Part shown: positions 36,002 to 44,520 of the stretch, piece by piece
Numbering within the stretch: position 1 is the first letter of the stretch
Layout of the letters: every line of letters starts with the position of its first letter
Origin: Actinomycetota bacterium
GTDB taxonomy: Bacteria > Actinomycetota > CADDZG01 > JAHWKV01 > JAOPZY01
Length of the DNA: 64,000 nt
Reading direction: 5' to 3'
NCBI GenBank assembly: GCA_035765775.1
Contig: DASTWV010000035.1
Coordinates: 1 to 64,000, forward strand
Made by a program: the position numbers and the translations under genes
Notes under the pieces: generated by a model
Told to the model about the DNA's origin: nothing
Database searches by the model: none
Seen by the model: the letters and a program-made list of their open reading frames with translations, nothing else

Positions 36002-36772
36002 ATGAGCCAGCAGGCCCACCGGCGCCTCCGGGTGCCCGAGATCACCGCCTTCTTCTGGATCATCAAGGGGCTTTCCACTGCCCTGGGCGAGTCCACCTCC
36101 GACTACCTCGTCCACGCCATGGCCCCCGTCCTGGCGGTGCTGCTGGGCTTCGCCGCCTTCTGCTTCGCTCTCGCCCGGCAGTTCCGCACCCGGGGCTACC
36201 AGGCCTGGAACTACTGGTTGGCCGTGGTCATGGTGGGCATCTTCGGCACCATGGCGGCCGATGTCCTCCACGTGGGCTTCCATGTCCCCTACGTCGCCTC
36301 GACCATCCTCTACGGCCTCAGCCTCGCCGCGGTGTTCATCACCTGGGACCGGACCGAGCACACCCTCTCGATCCACAGCATCGACCGCCCCTCCCGGGAG
36401 CTCTTCTACTGGGCGGCGGTGTGCGCCACGTTCGCCCTCGGCACGGCGACCGGCGACCTGACGGCGTTCAGCCTCCACCTCGGCTATGTCCGGTCGGCGC
36501 TGGCGTTCGCCGTGCTGATCGCCATCCCCGCCATCGGGTACGCCCGCTTCCGGCGGGGCGCCACCTTCTCGTTCTGGTTCGCCTACGTGGTCACCCGGCC
36601 ACTCGGCGCCTCGGTGGCCGACTGGCTGGGCAAGCCCACGTCGACCGGCGGGCTGGGCCTCGGTGCCGGCCGGGTCAGCCTCGTCCTGGCCGCCCTGATC
36701 GTAATCCTGGTGGCCTACCTGGCCGCCACCGGGCGGGACGTGCAGCGGCCCCAGGCGCAGGAGGCGTGGTAG
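36002..36772 (+). CDS. Integral membrane protein, COG4705 type
   Basis: The 256-residue protein has about seven hydrophobic helices and an internal repeat. The first copy has ITAFFWIIKGLSTALGEST, the second FSFWFAYVVTRPLGASVADW. The pattern FW-x3-K/R-x-L-[ST]T-x-GE-x3-D is known from COG4705 membrane proteins, which occur as double units; the function is unknown, with metal or small-ion transport sometimes suggested. The ATG follows GGACGATA, a weak ribosome binding site. It is separated from the ABC operon by 145 bp in which I see nothing notable. Confidence 0.8.
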   Translation: MSQQAHRRLRVPEITAFFWIIKGLSTALGESTSDYLVHAMAPVLAVLLGFAAFCFALARQFRTRGYQAWNYWLAVVMVGIFGTMAADVLHVGFHVPYVASTILYGLSLAAVFITWDRTEHTLSIHSIDRPSRELFYWAAVCATFALGTATGDLTAFSLHLGYVRSALAFAVLIAIPAIGYARFRRGATFSFWFAYVVTRPLGASVADWLGKPTSTGGLGLGAGRVSLVLAALIVILVAYLAATGRDVQRPQAQEAW

Positions 36773-36831
36773 CGCGGACCCGCCCCGGCACCCCCGGGAT
36801 GCGGGAGACAAAATGGCCCGACGGGTGCAAC

Positions 36832-37242
36832 ATGGGTGCCGCCATGGCAGAGGGGAGTGACGATCGCTACGACCACGACGGGGAGTCGATCGGCCCCATC
36901 GCCCATGGCCAGCTCTGCTACCTCCAGATCCCGGCCCTCGACGTCGCCCGGTCGGCGGGCTTCTACCGGGCGGTCTTCAGCTGGCACGTCTCGCCGCCCG
37001 ACACCGGCTTCGAGGCCCCCGGCATCATCGGGCAGTGGGTGACCGACCGGCCGCCCTCCCCGGCGGCCGGCCCGCTGGGATGGATCTTCGTCGCCGGCAT
37101 GGACCCCGCCCTGCGTGCCGTCGAGGACCACGGCGGGACGGTGGTCTCGCCGCCCGAGCCTGACGGACCGGTGCGGTGGCTCGCCACCGTCGCCGACCCC
37201 GCGGGCAACGTCGTTGGCATCGTGTCGCACGGAACGCGCTGA
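36832..37242 (+). CDS. VOC (glyoxalase/bleomycin-resistance fold) protein
   Basis: The 136-residue protein has one VOC unit pair: GQLCYLQIPALDVARSAGFY, AVFSWHV, IFVAGMDPALRAVEDHGGTVV and VRWLATVADPAGNVVGIV. Position and spacing of His, Glu and other metal ligands are incomplete in this family member, so it may be a binding protein rather than an enzyme. Starts at 36799, 36832 and 36844 are all possible; no ribosome binding site decides. The next gene begins 15 bp after its stop. Confidence 0.8.
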   Translation: MGAAMAEGSDDRYDHDGESIGPIAHGQLCYLQIPALDVARSAGFYRAVFSWHVSPPDTGFEAPGIIGQWVTDRPPSPAAGPLGWIFVAGMDPALRAVEDHGGTVVSPPEPDGPVRWLATVADPAGNVVGIVSHGTR

Positions 37243-37257
37243 GCCCTGCGGGCGCCC

Positions 37258-38388
37258 ATGACGAGATCCCGGATGGCCACCCTGCTGGTGCTCGCCCTGA
37301 TGCTGGCGGGGTGCGGCGGTGCTGCGCGCCGTACCGCGCCTCGCCCCAAGGCGCCGCCGCCGTCCCCCACCCCCGCCACACCGGTCCTCGCCGGACCCGG
37401 GTGCGGCGCCGGCGCCCGGTCCGGGTCGACCACCCTGGCGCTGATGGTGGACGGAGTCAGCCGCACGGTCATTGTCCATGTGCCCGAGGAGTACACCGGT
37501 ATGGCCCCGGTTCCCCTGGTGCTCAACCTGCACGGCAGCAACGGCACCGCCGCCGGCCAGGAGGTGCTCTCCGGGATGGACGTCACCGCCAACGACCAAA
37601 ACTTCCTGATCGCCTACCCGCAGGCCGCCCTCCCGGCGGGGCAGGGCTATGACTGGAACGTGCCCGGCGTGCCGCTCTACGGCACCCACCAGGTCCCCCG
37701 CAGCGCGCCCAGTGACGTCGATTTCCTCACCGGCCTCGTCCGTATCCTCGGCGGCCGCTACTGCATCGACGCCCGGCGGGTGTACGCCGCCGGGTTCTCC
37801 GGGGGAGCCCGCATGGTGAGCTCGCTGGCCTGCGAATCGTCGGCGACCTTCGCCGCCATCGCCGCAGTGAGCGGGCTGCGCCGCCCCTTCCCATGCCCGA
37901 CGACCCGGGCCGTGCCGGTCATCTCGTTCCATGGCACCGCCGACCCCGTCAACCCGTACCTCGGCCACGGGCAGCCCAGCTGGACCTACTCGGTGACCCA
38001 GGCGGCCGAGGACTGGGGCGGCCAGGACGGTTGCCGGATGCCTGGGACCCGCTCTCGGCCGATGCCCGACCTCAGCCTCATCCGTTACTCCGGTTGCTCC
38101 GACGGGGCGATGGTCGAGCTGTTCACCCTCAACGGCGAGGGTCACGAATGGCCCGCCGGGCCGCTGATGCCCCGGTCCTGGACCAACTCGCTGGGGCCCC
38201 AGTCGAATGCTGTCAACGCCAACGACGCCATGTGGGCCTTCTTTATGGCCCATCCCCTGCCCAATGTGGCGGCCTTCACCGAAGCCGGGCCGTGCGGCCC
38301 CACACCCGGCTCACCCGGGGCTGCTCAGAAGATCCGGCACTCCACGACGAACGGCCCGGAGGACTGCGCGCCAGCCCCCACCACCTGA
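37258..38388 (+). CDS. Lipoprotein esterase, LpqC/PHB-depolymerase-like
   Basis: The 376-residue protein has a lipobox LMLAGC at ~14-19, a Pro-rich spacer and an alpha/beta-hydrolase domain of the LpqC/feruloyl-esterase type. It contains LVLNLHGSNGTAAGQE (oxyanion region), AGFSGGARM with the nucleophilic Ser, VISFHGTADPVNPY with the Asp and NGEGHEWP with the His. Cys residues in RYCIDARR, PFPCPTT, DGCRMPG and SGCSDG probably form disulfides. The enzyme would sit outside the membrane and cut ester bonds of polymers or lipids. Its 3' end overlaps the convergent methyltransferase gene by 64 bp. Confidence 0.88.
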   Translation: MTRSRMATLLVLALMLAGCGGAARRTAPRPKAPPPSPTPATPVLAGPGCGAGARSGSTTLALMVDGVSRTVIVHVPEEYTGMAPVPLVLNLHGSNGTAAGQEVLSGMDVTANDQNFLIAYPQAALPAGQGYDWNVPGVPLYGTHQVPRSAPSDVDFLTGLVRILGGRYCIDARRVYAAGFSGGARMVSSLACESSATFAAIAAVSGLRRPFPCPTTRAVPVISFHGTADPVNPYLGHGQPSWTYSVTQAAEDWGGQDGCRMPGTRSRPMPDLSLIRYSGCSDGAMVELFTLNGEGHEWPAGPLMPRSWTNSLGPQSNAVNANDAMWAFFMAHPLPNVAAFTEAGPCGPTPGSPGAAQKIRHSTTNGPEDCAPAPTT

Positions 38389-39323
38389 AGGCCTGCCCGG
38401 GCGGCCAGGTTCCGGAACTCGGCCAGGGTGTTGTGCGTGGCGCCCAGCAGAACCATCTCGATGGACAGGCCGCGGGGCGCGTCATCGGGCACGACGCCGC
38501 CCGTCACCACCACCCGACCGTCCGGCCCGCCCGCCGCGGCACAGCTTTGCAGGATCCGGACCGTTTCGGCGTCCGGCCAGTCGTTCAGCACCTTGCGCAG
38601 CAGGTAGACATCGGCTCCGGGGGGCAGGCGGTCGAAGAAGCTCTGGCCGCATACGGCCACCCGGCCGGCGAGCGCGGGATCCCGCAGGGCATCGGAGGCC
38701 CGGGCGACCGTCCCGGGGAGATCGACCAGCGTCCCGTGCAGGTGCGGGTGGGCGCGCAGCAGCGCCGCCAGGAAGCTCCCGGTGCCGCCCCCGACGTCGA
38801 TCACGCTCCGCACGGCCTCCCAGCCGCCCGCGATGGCAACGTCGGCGCTCGGCTCCCCGTGGCCCGACGGCCCCATGAGGGCGTCGAAGCTGGCCGCCAC
38901 GGTCGGGTGGGCGGCGAGATCCTCCCAGAACGGGAGCCCGAACGCCTCCCGGTAGCCGGGCTGGCCGGTCCGCACGTAGGTCAGCAACGTGCCCCAGGCC
39001 CCGGCCATGCGCCCCCCGATGCCGTTGAGGTCGAGGAAAGGGGACTGCGCCTGCAGCTCGCGGGCGGCGGCGTTGCGGGCGAAGCATCCGGGTTCGGGCT
39101 CCAGGAAGATGCCTGCGCCCACCAGGTGGCCCAGCACCGCATGCAGCGCCCGGGGATCGCACCCGGCGGCGGCCGCCAGGTCCTCCACCGGCACCGGCCC
39201 GGCGTCCTCCCGGCAGGCGATGTGGTCGGCGATCCGCAGGGTTGCCGCCACGTGGATGCACCACGGCGTGCACAGGTCCGTCAGCCGGCGCAGGTCAACC
39301 GCCGGCTGGGCGGGCTCCGTCAC
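38325..39323 (-). CDS. SAM-dependent O-methyltransferase (Methyltransf_2 type)
   Basis: The 332-residue protein has an N-terminal winged-helix dimerisation domain (LRIADHIA, VEDLAAAAGCDPRALHAVLGHL) and a Rossmann domain with VIDVGGGTGSFLAALL, the SAM-binding loop, TLVDLPGTV, and DVYLLRKVLNDWPD near the catalytic region. The layout matches O-methyltransferases of antibiotic and pigment pathways (hydroxyneurosporene or carminomycin type). GTG 39323 gives a 4-bp GTGA overlap with the small frame upstream; an ATG at 39356 is the alternative. No biosynthetic cluster is nearby. Confidence 0.88.
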   Translation of the reverse strand: MTEPAQPAVDLRRLTDLCTPWCIHVAATLRIADHIACREDAGPVPVEDLAAAAGCDPRALHAVLGHLVGAGIFLEPEPGCFARNAAARELQAQSPFLDLNGIGGRMAGAWGTLLTYVRTGQPGYREAFGLPFWEDLAAHPTVAASFDALMGPSGHGEPSADVAIAGGWEAVRSVIDVGGGTGSFLAALLRAHPHLHGTLVDLPGTVARASDALRDPALAGRVAVCGQSFFDRLPPGADVYLLRKVLNDWPDAETVRILQSCAAAGGPDGRVVVTGGVVPDDAPRGLSIEMVLLGATHNTLAEFRNLAARAGLQVVGAGAQSSGPFVVECRIF

Positions 39324-39544
39324 GGGCGGTGATGACCCACCGGCGGGATGCACCACAGGGTATAGCGCGTCGTGTAGATGTAGGCCGTGGGTGTCCCCTT
39401 CTGGAATTTGCCGTTGATCTGGTGGGTTTCGGTGATGGCGGCGGCACCCGCGACCGTGGCGGTGGCGACCCTCAACCGTGCCCTGCGCTGCCGCATGAAC
39501 CGCTCCCTGCCCAGCGCCAGCCGGTCGCCAGTAGATACCGACAA
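39320..39544 (-). CDS. Small basic protein, possible
   Basis: The 74-codon frame on the same strand as the methyltransferase gene ends in a GTGA overlap with it. A later Met would give MRQRRARLRVATATVAGAA, a signal-like or basic-hydrophobic head, followed by a tail with YIYTTRYTLWCIPPVG. No family is recognised. The overlap with the proposed methyltransferase start is the only support. It could equally be the untranslated leader. Confidence 0.3.
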   Translation of the reverse strand: MSVSTGDRLALGRERFMRQRRARLRVATATVAGAAAITETHQINGKFQKGTPTAYIYTTRYTLWCIPPVGHHRP

Positions 39545-39673
39545 AAGATCCTTGAACTATTCGAGGATACCAATGTCCGGGTCCCTGGGCGGCCGATAAC
39601 GGGCCAGTCGGCCAAAAAATACGCTGAAAGTTCCCGGTCCGTTTACGCCTTGTTCATGCCGGAGGAAACCACC

Positions 39674-40489
39674 TCAGCCTACGTGCGTGACCTTAAACGT
39701 GACGACCGCGATGCCGACGGGCAGCGGACCCACGACCTTCTTGAATGCGGCGGGGGAGAGGTCGAGGCCGCGGTCCGGGGTCAGGTAGGGGCCGTGGTCC
39801 TCGATCAGGAGGGTGGCGGTGCCGGCGGGTCCAGTGACTTGGATCGTCGTCCCGCACGGCAGGGACTTGTCGGCGGCCCACATGACCAAGCCGGTGGGCA
39901 GGGCATGCCGGGCACCGTTCTGGAAGCAGGCGATGGGCCGCCCCGGATACCACGAGGCGATGGTGCTGCCCGGTCCCAGCGGGATATGTTTCCCGCTCAG
40001 GTCCGTAGCTTCGGGGGTTTCGTTACCCGTCAATGCCTTCGGGATGGCAATCAGCGGCGAGATCGACGGGGCGGGGCGCGGGCTGGAGGCATCCGCCAGC
40101 TGGACCGCGGGCCCTGCTGCCCCCAGGGCACCAGCAGGTGGTCCCCGCTCGTCCCGGCGGGTGCTCCGGTTCGCCTGCAGGGCAGGCAGCAGGACGAGCG
40201 GCACGACAATCAGCGCGAGCAGACCAGCGGAGGCGAGGATGATTCGGTGCAGATGAAGGGGAACCCGGCGGCGTGGCTTCGACCCGTGCAGAACTGGCGA
40301 TGATCCCAGCGTTGATGCCCATGGCCGAAGCCGCGTTCCGGCGGCCTTGTGCGCTTGTAGTGAGTGCCGCGCAGGTGGATTGCGCTCGTGCATTGGCTGG
40401 GTTCGCTGTCCCCTTGACCAAGGCGCTGACCGGGGTGCTGACCTCGGTCCAGACGGGGGCGCGTTGAAGCCACCAAAGGGTCCTGCCAT
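39674..40489 (-). CDS. Membrane-anchored RlpA-like double-psi beta-barrel protein
   Basis: The 271-residue protein has a long basic cytoplasmic head, one transmembrane helix (IILASAGLLALIVVPLVLL, about 82-100), a Pro-Ala-rich stretch and a ~95-residue double-psi barrel: STIASWYPGRPIACFQNG, LPTGLVMWAADKSLPCGTTIQV, LLIEDHGPYLTPDRGLDLSPAAFKKV. ASWY, LPCGT and DRGLDLS follow the RlpA pattern, whose Asp and His cut glycan strands in RlpA and related lytic enzymes. It probably acts on peptidoglycan. GGGAGG stands a few bases before ATG 40489. The long upstream region may hold a control element. Confidence 0.8.
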   Translation of the reverse strand: MAGPFGGFNAPPSGPRSAPRSAPWSRGQRTQPMHERNPPARHSLQAHKAAGTRLRPWASTLGSSPVLHGSKPRRRVPLHLHRIILASAGLLALIVVPLVLLPALQANRSTRRDERGPPAGALGAAGPAVQLADASSPRPAPSISPLIAIPKALTGNETPEATDLSGKHIPLGPGSTIASWYPGRPIACFQNGARHALPTGLVMWAADKSLPCGTTIQVTGPAGTATLLIEDHGPYLTPDRGLDLSPAAFKKVVGPLPVGIAVVTFKVTHVG

Positions 40490-41440
40490 TTACCCTCCCT
40501 GCTCGTGGCACGTCTGCCCGGGAGCCGGCGGCCGTCATCGCAGACCGCCCCACCTGCTCCCCACTGGGGGCGCGAAAACACGCCCCAGACCGTGCCTGTC
40601 CGATGCGCCAGACGCCCATCTCGGGGCCGTTCCCCCACAACGGTCGGCCCTGGGCAAGCCCGGCAATCCCTCTCCCGCCGCCTGCGCGCCCGGCGCGCCA
40701 GCGCGATGTGCAGCATCCGCAGTGCCTGTTGCTCGCCTCACCCCCCCAAGTTCCGGCTGTCGGCTACGGTGGGTGCCGCTCATCTCTGCAGGGTTGGGAG
40801 TTTACACATACACGCCTGTCATTCGTCAAACTCAGGTGGAACTCTAGCGAGATGGTTACGGTTTATTAATATGCAGATTGGCTCGAAATCAGGCCGCACG
40901 ACAGACAAATCTCTCGTGCAAGTCTTCGTTTCGGTATGGTTTCGTGATCTGGAGCCCGCGAGGCATTTAGGGCGCCGGTTATCAGTCGAATGGCACCAAG
41001 CTGGCCCGACGAAACCGACAAAGACCCTCCCTCGAGGCGCACCTTCATCCACAGCATGTGGACAACTGGGTGAGTGTTCAGCCGAAGGTCAGGGAGCCGT
41101 CGCCTGGCGTTCACAATCTCGTCACAAACGGCAGGGGCGGGCGGAGCGTGTCCAGTTGGGGCCGGGTCCGGGCTCCGACGCGTTCGGGGTCCACGCATGC
41201 CGGCCCCTCGGCTGAAGTGGGGGACTTCTGTCCCGGCCAGCGGTTCAAATGTCCCCCGGATGATGTGCGCGGCGTAGCCCCCCTCGAACCCTCCAGCAGC
41301 CAGGTGGGCCGCATGCGGCATCGCGCCGGTGCCCGGTGCAGCTCCCCGGCGGCCCGCAAGCGGGGAGGATTCCCGGCGCCCGATGCGGGGATGGGAGGCG
41401 GCCATGACGGCGCACGGATGGCTCTCCCTATACTTCGCCT
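40490..41440. other. Intergenic region of ~950 bp
   Basis: No convincing gene was seen on either strand. The part 40563-40588 holds a hairpin (CTGGGGCG...CGCCCCCAG on the minus strand) about 75 bp before the RlpA-like gene and may be part of its leader. 40840-41100 is less GC-rich than its surroundings and featureless. 41187-41254 carries the intact copy of the dispersed repeat. The c-di-AMP riboswitch often found before such genes in actinobacteria was looked for and could not be matched. Confidence 0.5.
41187..41254 (-). repeat. Dispersed 68-bp repeat, copy B (intact)
   Basis: Read on the minus strand it starts GGACATTTGA, continues with CCGGGACAGAAGTCCCC (hairpin), then CCGAGGGGCC, and ends GCATGCGTGGACCC. 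Its last 47 bases match 9582-9628 with few changes, and its first ten match 7952-7961. It lies in an intergenic region without nearby open frames in the same direction. The role is unknown. Confidence 0.6.
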
Positions 41441-42559
41441 GTGAGCCCCGCCATCACGCCCCAGGATTCGGTCCGGGAGGCCCACGCCCTCATGGGCGCC
41501 ATCGACGCCGCCGCCCGGGAGCGGGACTGGCGGGCAGTGGCCAATGCCTGCCAGGACGCCATCGCACACCCGTGCTCCCCACACGCCTTCTACCTGCCCG
41601 ACCTCTGGACCGGCCTCGCCGAGGCCTTCGCCCTGCAGGAGCGCTACGACGACGCCATCGGTGCCCTGGAGCACGCCATGGCCGCCGGGCACCGGGCATG
41701 GCCCCATCCCGACGCCGATGTCGCCCGCCTCCACCTGATGGCCGGCCGGCGGGAGCAGGCCGACGCCCTGTTCGCCTCACTCCGCGACCGGACCCCGGAT
41801 GACCCCTGGCTCTTCCGCTCGGCCGGCGACGGCTACCTCTCGGTGGGTGACTACGGCGCTGCCCTGCAGTGGTTCAGCGACGGGGTGGAGGTGGCCATGG
41901 CCGCCGGCGACCCCGAGGGCTTGGTCCGGGCGTTGCAGGAGGGCCGCCGGGAGGCACTGAAGCACATGGACGCCAGTGGCGGGGACCTCGACGAGCGGGT
42001 CGATGCCTTCCTGCGCACCTGGGAGCCGCCGCCGCCCGGCAGCTGGCAACTCCCCGAGTGGCCCGAGGACCTTGCCACCGAGCCACCGCCCCCCGGCCCG
42101 TGCCTGCACTGCGGTTGGCGCCCGCCGCCCACCGCCGAGGAGATGGAGGACGCGCCCGGGGCCCGGGTTCCCACCGCCGGGTCGGTCTCGATGGGCGTCG
42201 CCTGGTTCACCGCTGAGGAATGGCCCCGGGCCACCGCCCAGTGGCCATCGCTCCTGGAGGACATGCCCGCCGACCACACCGCCTACCTGCGCGAGATCGA
42301 GTCCCGGGTCTCCCAGGTGGCCACCGGACTCGGCGCCCGGCTGATCATGGTGCCACTCTCGATGGGTGGCCTCCTGGCCTACTGTGCCGAGCAGCCTGGC
42401 CTCGACCCGGGCAGCGGCCGGGCGCGGGCCGACTACGCCGCCTCACTCCTCGCCGACGGCCACGGCCGGGAGTGGCCTCCGGAGCGCAACGATGTGTGCT
42501 GGTGCGGCTCGGGGAAGAAATACAAGGTGTGCTGTGGCTCACCCGTTGCACTTGTCTAG
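41441..42559 (+). CDS. TPR-like protein with C-terminal SEC-C zinc motif
   Basis: The 372-residue protein has helical TPR-like repeats over the first ~170 residues (YLPDLWTGLAEAFALQERYDDAIGALEHAM, shown here only by position 49-78; LFRSAGDGYLSVGDYGAALQWF). A central region contains CLHCGWRPPP. The C-terminus carries the SEC-C motif RNDVCWCGSGKKYKVCC that binds zinc, as in SecA and many otherwise unrelated proteins. It may assist protein or RNA complexes; the exact role is unknown. GTG 41441 starts it; a strong ribosome binding site is not seen. Confidence 0.82.
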   Translation: MSPAITPQDSVREAHALMGAIDAAARERDWRAVANACQDAIAHPCSPHAFYLPDLWTGLAEAFALQERYDDAIGALEHAMAAGHRAWPHPDADVARLHLMAGRREQADALFASLRDRTPDDPWLFRSAGDGYLSVGDYGAALQWFSDGVEVAMAAGDPEGLVRALQEGRREALKHMDASGGDLDERVDAFLRTWEPPPPGSWQLPEWPEDLATEPPPPGPCLHCGWRPPPTAEEMEDAPGARVPTAGSVSMGVAWFTAEEWPRATAQWPSLLEDMPADHTAYLREIESRVSQVATGLGARLIMVPLSMGGLLAYCAEQPGLDPGSGRARADYAASLLADGHGREWPPERNDVCWCGSGKKYKVCCGSPVALV

Positions 42560-42728
42560 TGGCCCGGACCTAGACTGGGACTGTTAGCGCTGAACTCGTC
42601 GTGTACGACCTGGCTGGCCGCCGCGGCCCGTCGATTTGCGATGAGGGCACTTTGCCGCTTTTTGCGTGCCAATCGACCTCAATCCCTGGCCTGGCCGAGA
42701 GGCCGCGGCGAGAACCTCCCCTTTAGGA

Positions 42729-43280
42729 TTAGGTAAGCCCCCGCCGCGCCGCCACTGCTGCCCGGAAGGCCGCCGCCCCGGCCGCCCAGGTGCCGTCCAG
42801 GTCGGCTCCCGGCCGGCTCCGCCCGTCGATCTCCAGAATCATCAACCCGTGGGCGAAGGCCCACAAGGCCCGGGCGAGGTTCTCCTCACCGGTGACCATC
42901 ACGAAGGGTTCCGCCGCCCAGTCCTCGAGCCCGGGCCGCAGCAGGTCCCGGGGGAGCTGTCCGGCGGTCGCCAGGCGGTTGAGGTTCGGCTGGGCCCGGC
43001 TCAGGGCCCGGTAGCGGGCCAGCAGCCGGGGGATGGCCTCGGACGGCGGGGCCGCCCGCAGCTCGTCGTGCAGGGCACCGCCCATCTCCTCCAGCCCGGC
43101 CTCGATGAGCGCCACCTCGATGGCCTGCTTGCCGCGCAGGTGCTTGTAGAGGGAGGGAGCCCGGATCCCGAGCTCCCCGGCCACCCGCCGCATCGTCGGC
43201 ACGGCCGGCCCTTCGGCCTCCAGTAGCCGGCGGGCGGCGGCCACCACCTCCGCCGCCCGGGGGGTCAGGGTCTCCTGCAT
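42729..43280 (-). CDS. TetR-family transcriptional repressor
   Basis: The 183-residue protein has an N-terminal TetR HTH: AARRLLEAEGPAVPTMRRVA, GIRAPSLYKHLRGKQAIEVAL. An effector-binding domain of the WHG/TetR_C_33 type follows (GLEEMGGALHDEL, ALWAFAHGLMILEID). It begins 18 bp after the reductase gene and is co-transcribed with it. Two matching 15-17-bp palindromes over the common promoter are its likely operators, so the pair should form a self-regulated unit that responds to a small molecule. Confidence 0.9.
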   Translation of the reverse strand: MQETLTPRAAEVVAAARRLLEAEGPAVPTMRRVAGELGIRAPSLYKHLRGKQAIEVALIEAGLEEMGGALHDELRAAPPSEAIPRLLARYRALSRAQPNLNRLATAGQLPRDLLRPGLEDWAAEPFVMVTGEENLARALWAFAHGLMILEIDGRSRPGADLDGTWAAGAAAFRAAVAARRGLT

Positions 43281-43298
43281 CCGTTATTCACCAAGCAT

Positions 43299-43763
43299 TC
43301 ACTGCGGCCGCTCGAGCACAAACACCGGGTGGCGGGGGGCTATCGCGGCCAGCTGCTCGTCGGTCGAGTCGGCCCCGACGCCGCCGAAGAACACGCCCAC
43401 CTCGGCCTTCCAGCGCCGCAGGTAAGCCCGCAGCACCCGCACCTTCTCGTCGTCGGCTAGCTCCTGGGCCTGCCGGGCTTCCCGCCGCTTGCCGAGGAGC
43501 AGCACCAGACGGCCGCCGTCGGCCCGCACGTTGCGTACCCACTGGGTCTCGCCCCGGGGGGCCACCAGGTACTCCCGTCCGTCGAGCTTCAGGAGGTTCA
43601 CCGGGGTCCGTCGGGGCTCCCCAGTTGTGCGCCCGCGCACCTCCAGGACCCGGCTGCCCCAGACGCTCAGCCCGAGCCGGGTGGACAGCGCAACGATGCC
43701 GTTGAACACGTGCTTGGTGAAGAACCCGGGCTCCTGGTAGTGCACCGGCTCGGTCTGCGCCAT
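43299..43763 (-). CDS. Deazaflavin (F420)-dependent nitroreductase-family protein (DDN-like)
   Basis: The 154-residue split-barrel protein has the DDN/nitroreductase_F420 pattern: LEVRGRTTGEPRRTPVNLL, DGREYLVAPRGETQWVRNVRADG, and GRLVLLLGKRRE, which supply phosphate- and deazaflavin-binding residues. The family uses reduced F420 to reduce quinones, nitro compounds or unsaturated lactones. ATG 43763 has GAGGGGAG upstream. Its promoter is covered by two palindromes, and the TetR gene follows in the same transcript. Confidence 0.9.
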   Translation of the reverse strand: MAQTEPVHYQEPGFFTKHVFNGIVALSTRLGLSVWGSRVLEVRGRTTGEPRRTPVNLLKLDGREYLVAPRGETQWVRNVRADGGRLVLLLGKRREARQAQELADDEKVRVLRAYLRRWKAEVGVFFGGVGADSTDEQLAAIAPRHPVFVLERPQ

Positions 43764-43780
43764 GACGGCTCCCCTCGAGA

Positions 43781-43829
43781 GGCTAACTACGTTAGCCATC
43801 ACTGTAGGCTAACGACGTTAGCTTGTCAA
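43781..43829 (-). promoter_or_regulatory. Promoter with two TetR-type operators
   Basis: On the minus strand TTGACA (43829-43824) and TACAGT (43806-43801) are 17 bp apart, a near-consensus promoter. Operator 1, GCTAAC-GTC-GTTAGC, fills the spacer at 43808-43822. Operator 2, GGCTAAC-GTA-GTTAGCC, lies at 43781-43797 over the expected transcription start. A protein bound at both sites would block RNA polymerase completely. Confidence 0.85.
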
Positions 43830-44067
43830 GCGCCTTCGGGGGGCCGGGGGGGGCCAGGGCCCCCCACTGTGGGCTACCGGACACCCCCGACTGGGACTAG
43901 CCCATACGCCAGTTGGTGCCCAGGAAATAGCCCGTTCTAGCCATTGGCCGCCCCCATGCGGGTGCCGATCACATAACTGCAGGAGGACCAGACGCGGCGG
44001 GGCCAGCGGCGTCTGGGCGCCTGTGTCTTCGCACAACGACCGGATCAGGTTTCAAGGAGGGGTGAGG

Positions 44068-44520
44068 ATGAGGTTGCGACGGCTCCAACTTCGTAAAAAC
44101 GACCGGGGGACAGTCGCCCTCGAGTTCGCTCTGATCGTTCCCGTCTTTCTGCTGCTCGTGTACGGGGGCTTGTCCTTCGGCCTGGCGATGGCCGCCAAGG
44201 GTGTCATGACCGAGTCCGCCGCCGAGGGTGCCCGCGCCGCGGTGGGTGCGGCGCCGGACGCCAGCGGCAACCAGTGCTTCGGCTACCAGAACACCGCCAA
44301 GGCAGCCGCCCAGAACGCGATCAAGTCGATGAGCCAGAACTCCTTCGCGCAGATCACCGCCACCGCGGTGCCGTGCAACGCCAGCTACACCGCCGGCGTC
44401 ACCGTCACCGTTGCCGTCTCCTTCCCGTACAGCGCCCACCCGAGCATCCCCAATGCTCCCGGGCTCGGGCTCGTCATGCCATCCAGCCTCAACGTGCAGT
44501 ACTCGGTCGGGGTGTCATGA
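44068..44520 (+). CDS. TadE-like pilus assembly protein
   Basis: The 150-residue protein starts with a short basic head, then DRGTVALEFALIVPVFLLLVYGGL, the TadE prepilin-like helix with Glu at position 5 of the hydrophobic stretch, and a small extracellular part with a Cys pair (NQCFGYQ, VPCNAS). TadE-type pseudopilins help build Flp pili or, in actinobacteria, export systems. GGAGG is seven bases before ATG 44068. The stop overlaps the next gene (ATGA). Other tad genes are not in the window. Confidence 0.85.
   Translation: MRLRRLQLRKNDRGTVALEFALIVPVFLLLVYGGLSFGLAMAAKGVMTESAAEGARAAVGAAPDASGNQCFGYQNTAKAAAQNAIKSMSQNSFAQITATAVPCNASYTAGVTVTVAVSFPYSAHPSIPNAPGLGLVMPSSLNVQYSVGVS

Noticed and set aside
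40490-40830. c-di-AMP (ydaO-type) riboswitch before the RlpA-like gene
   Set aside because: Expected from the gene type, but conserved blocks such as CCCGAACCCGTCAG could not be found on the minus strand.
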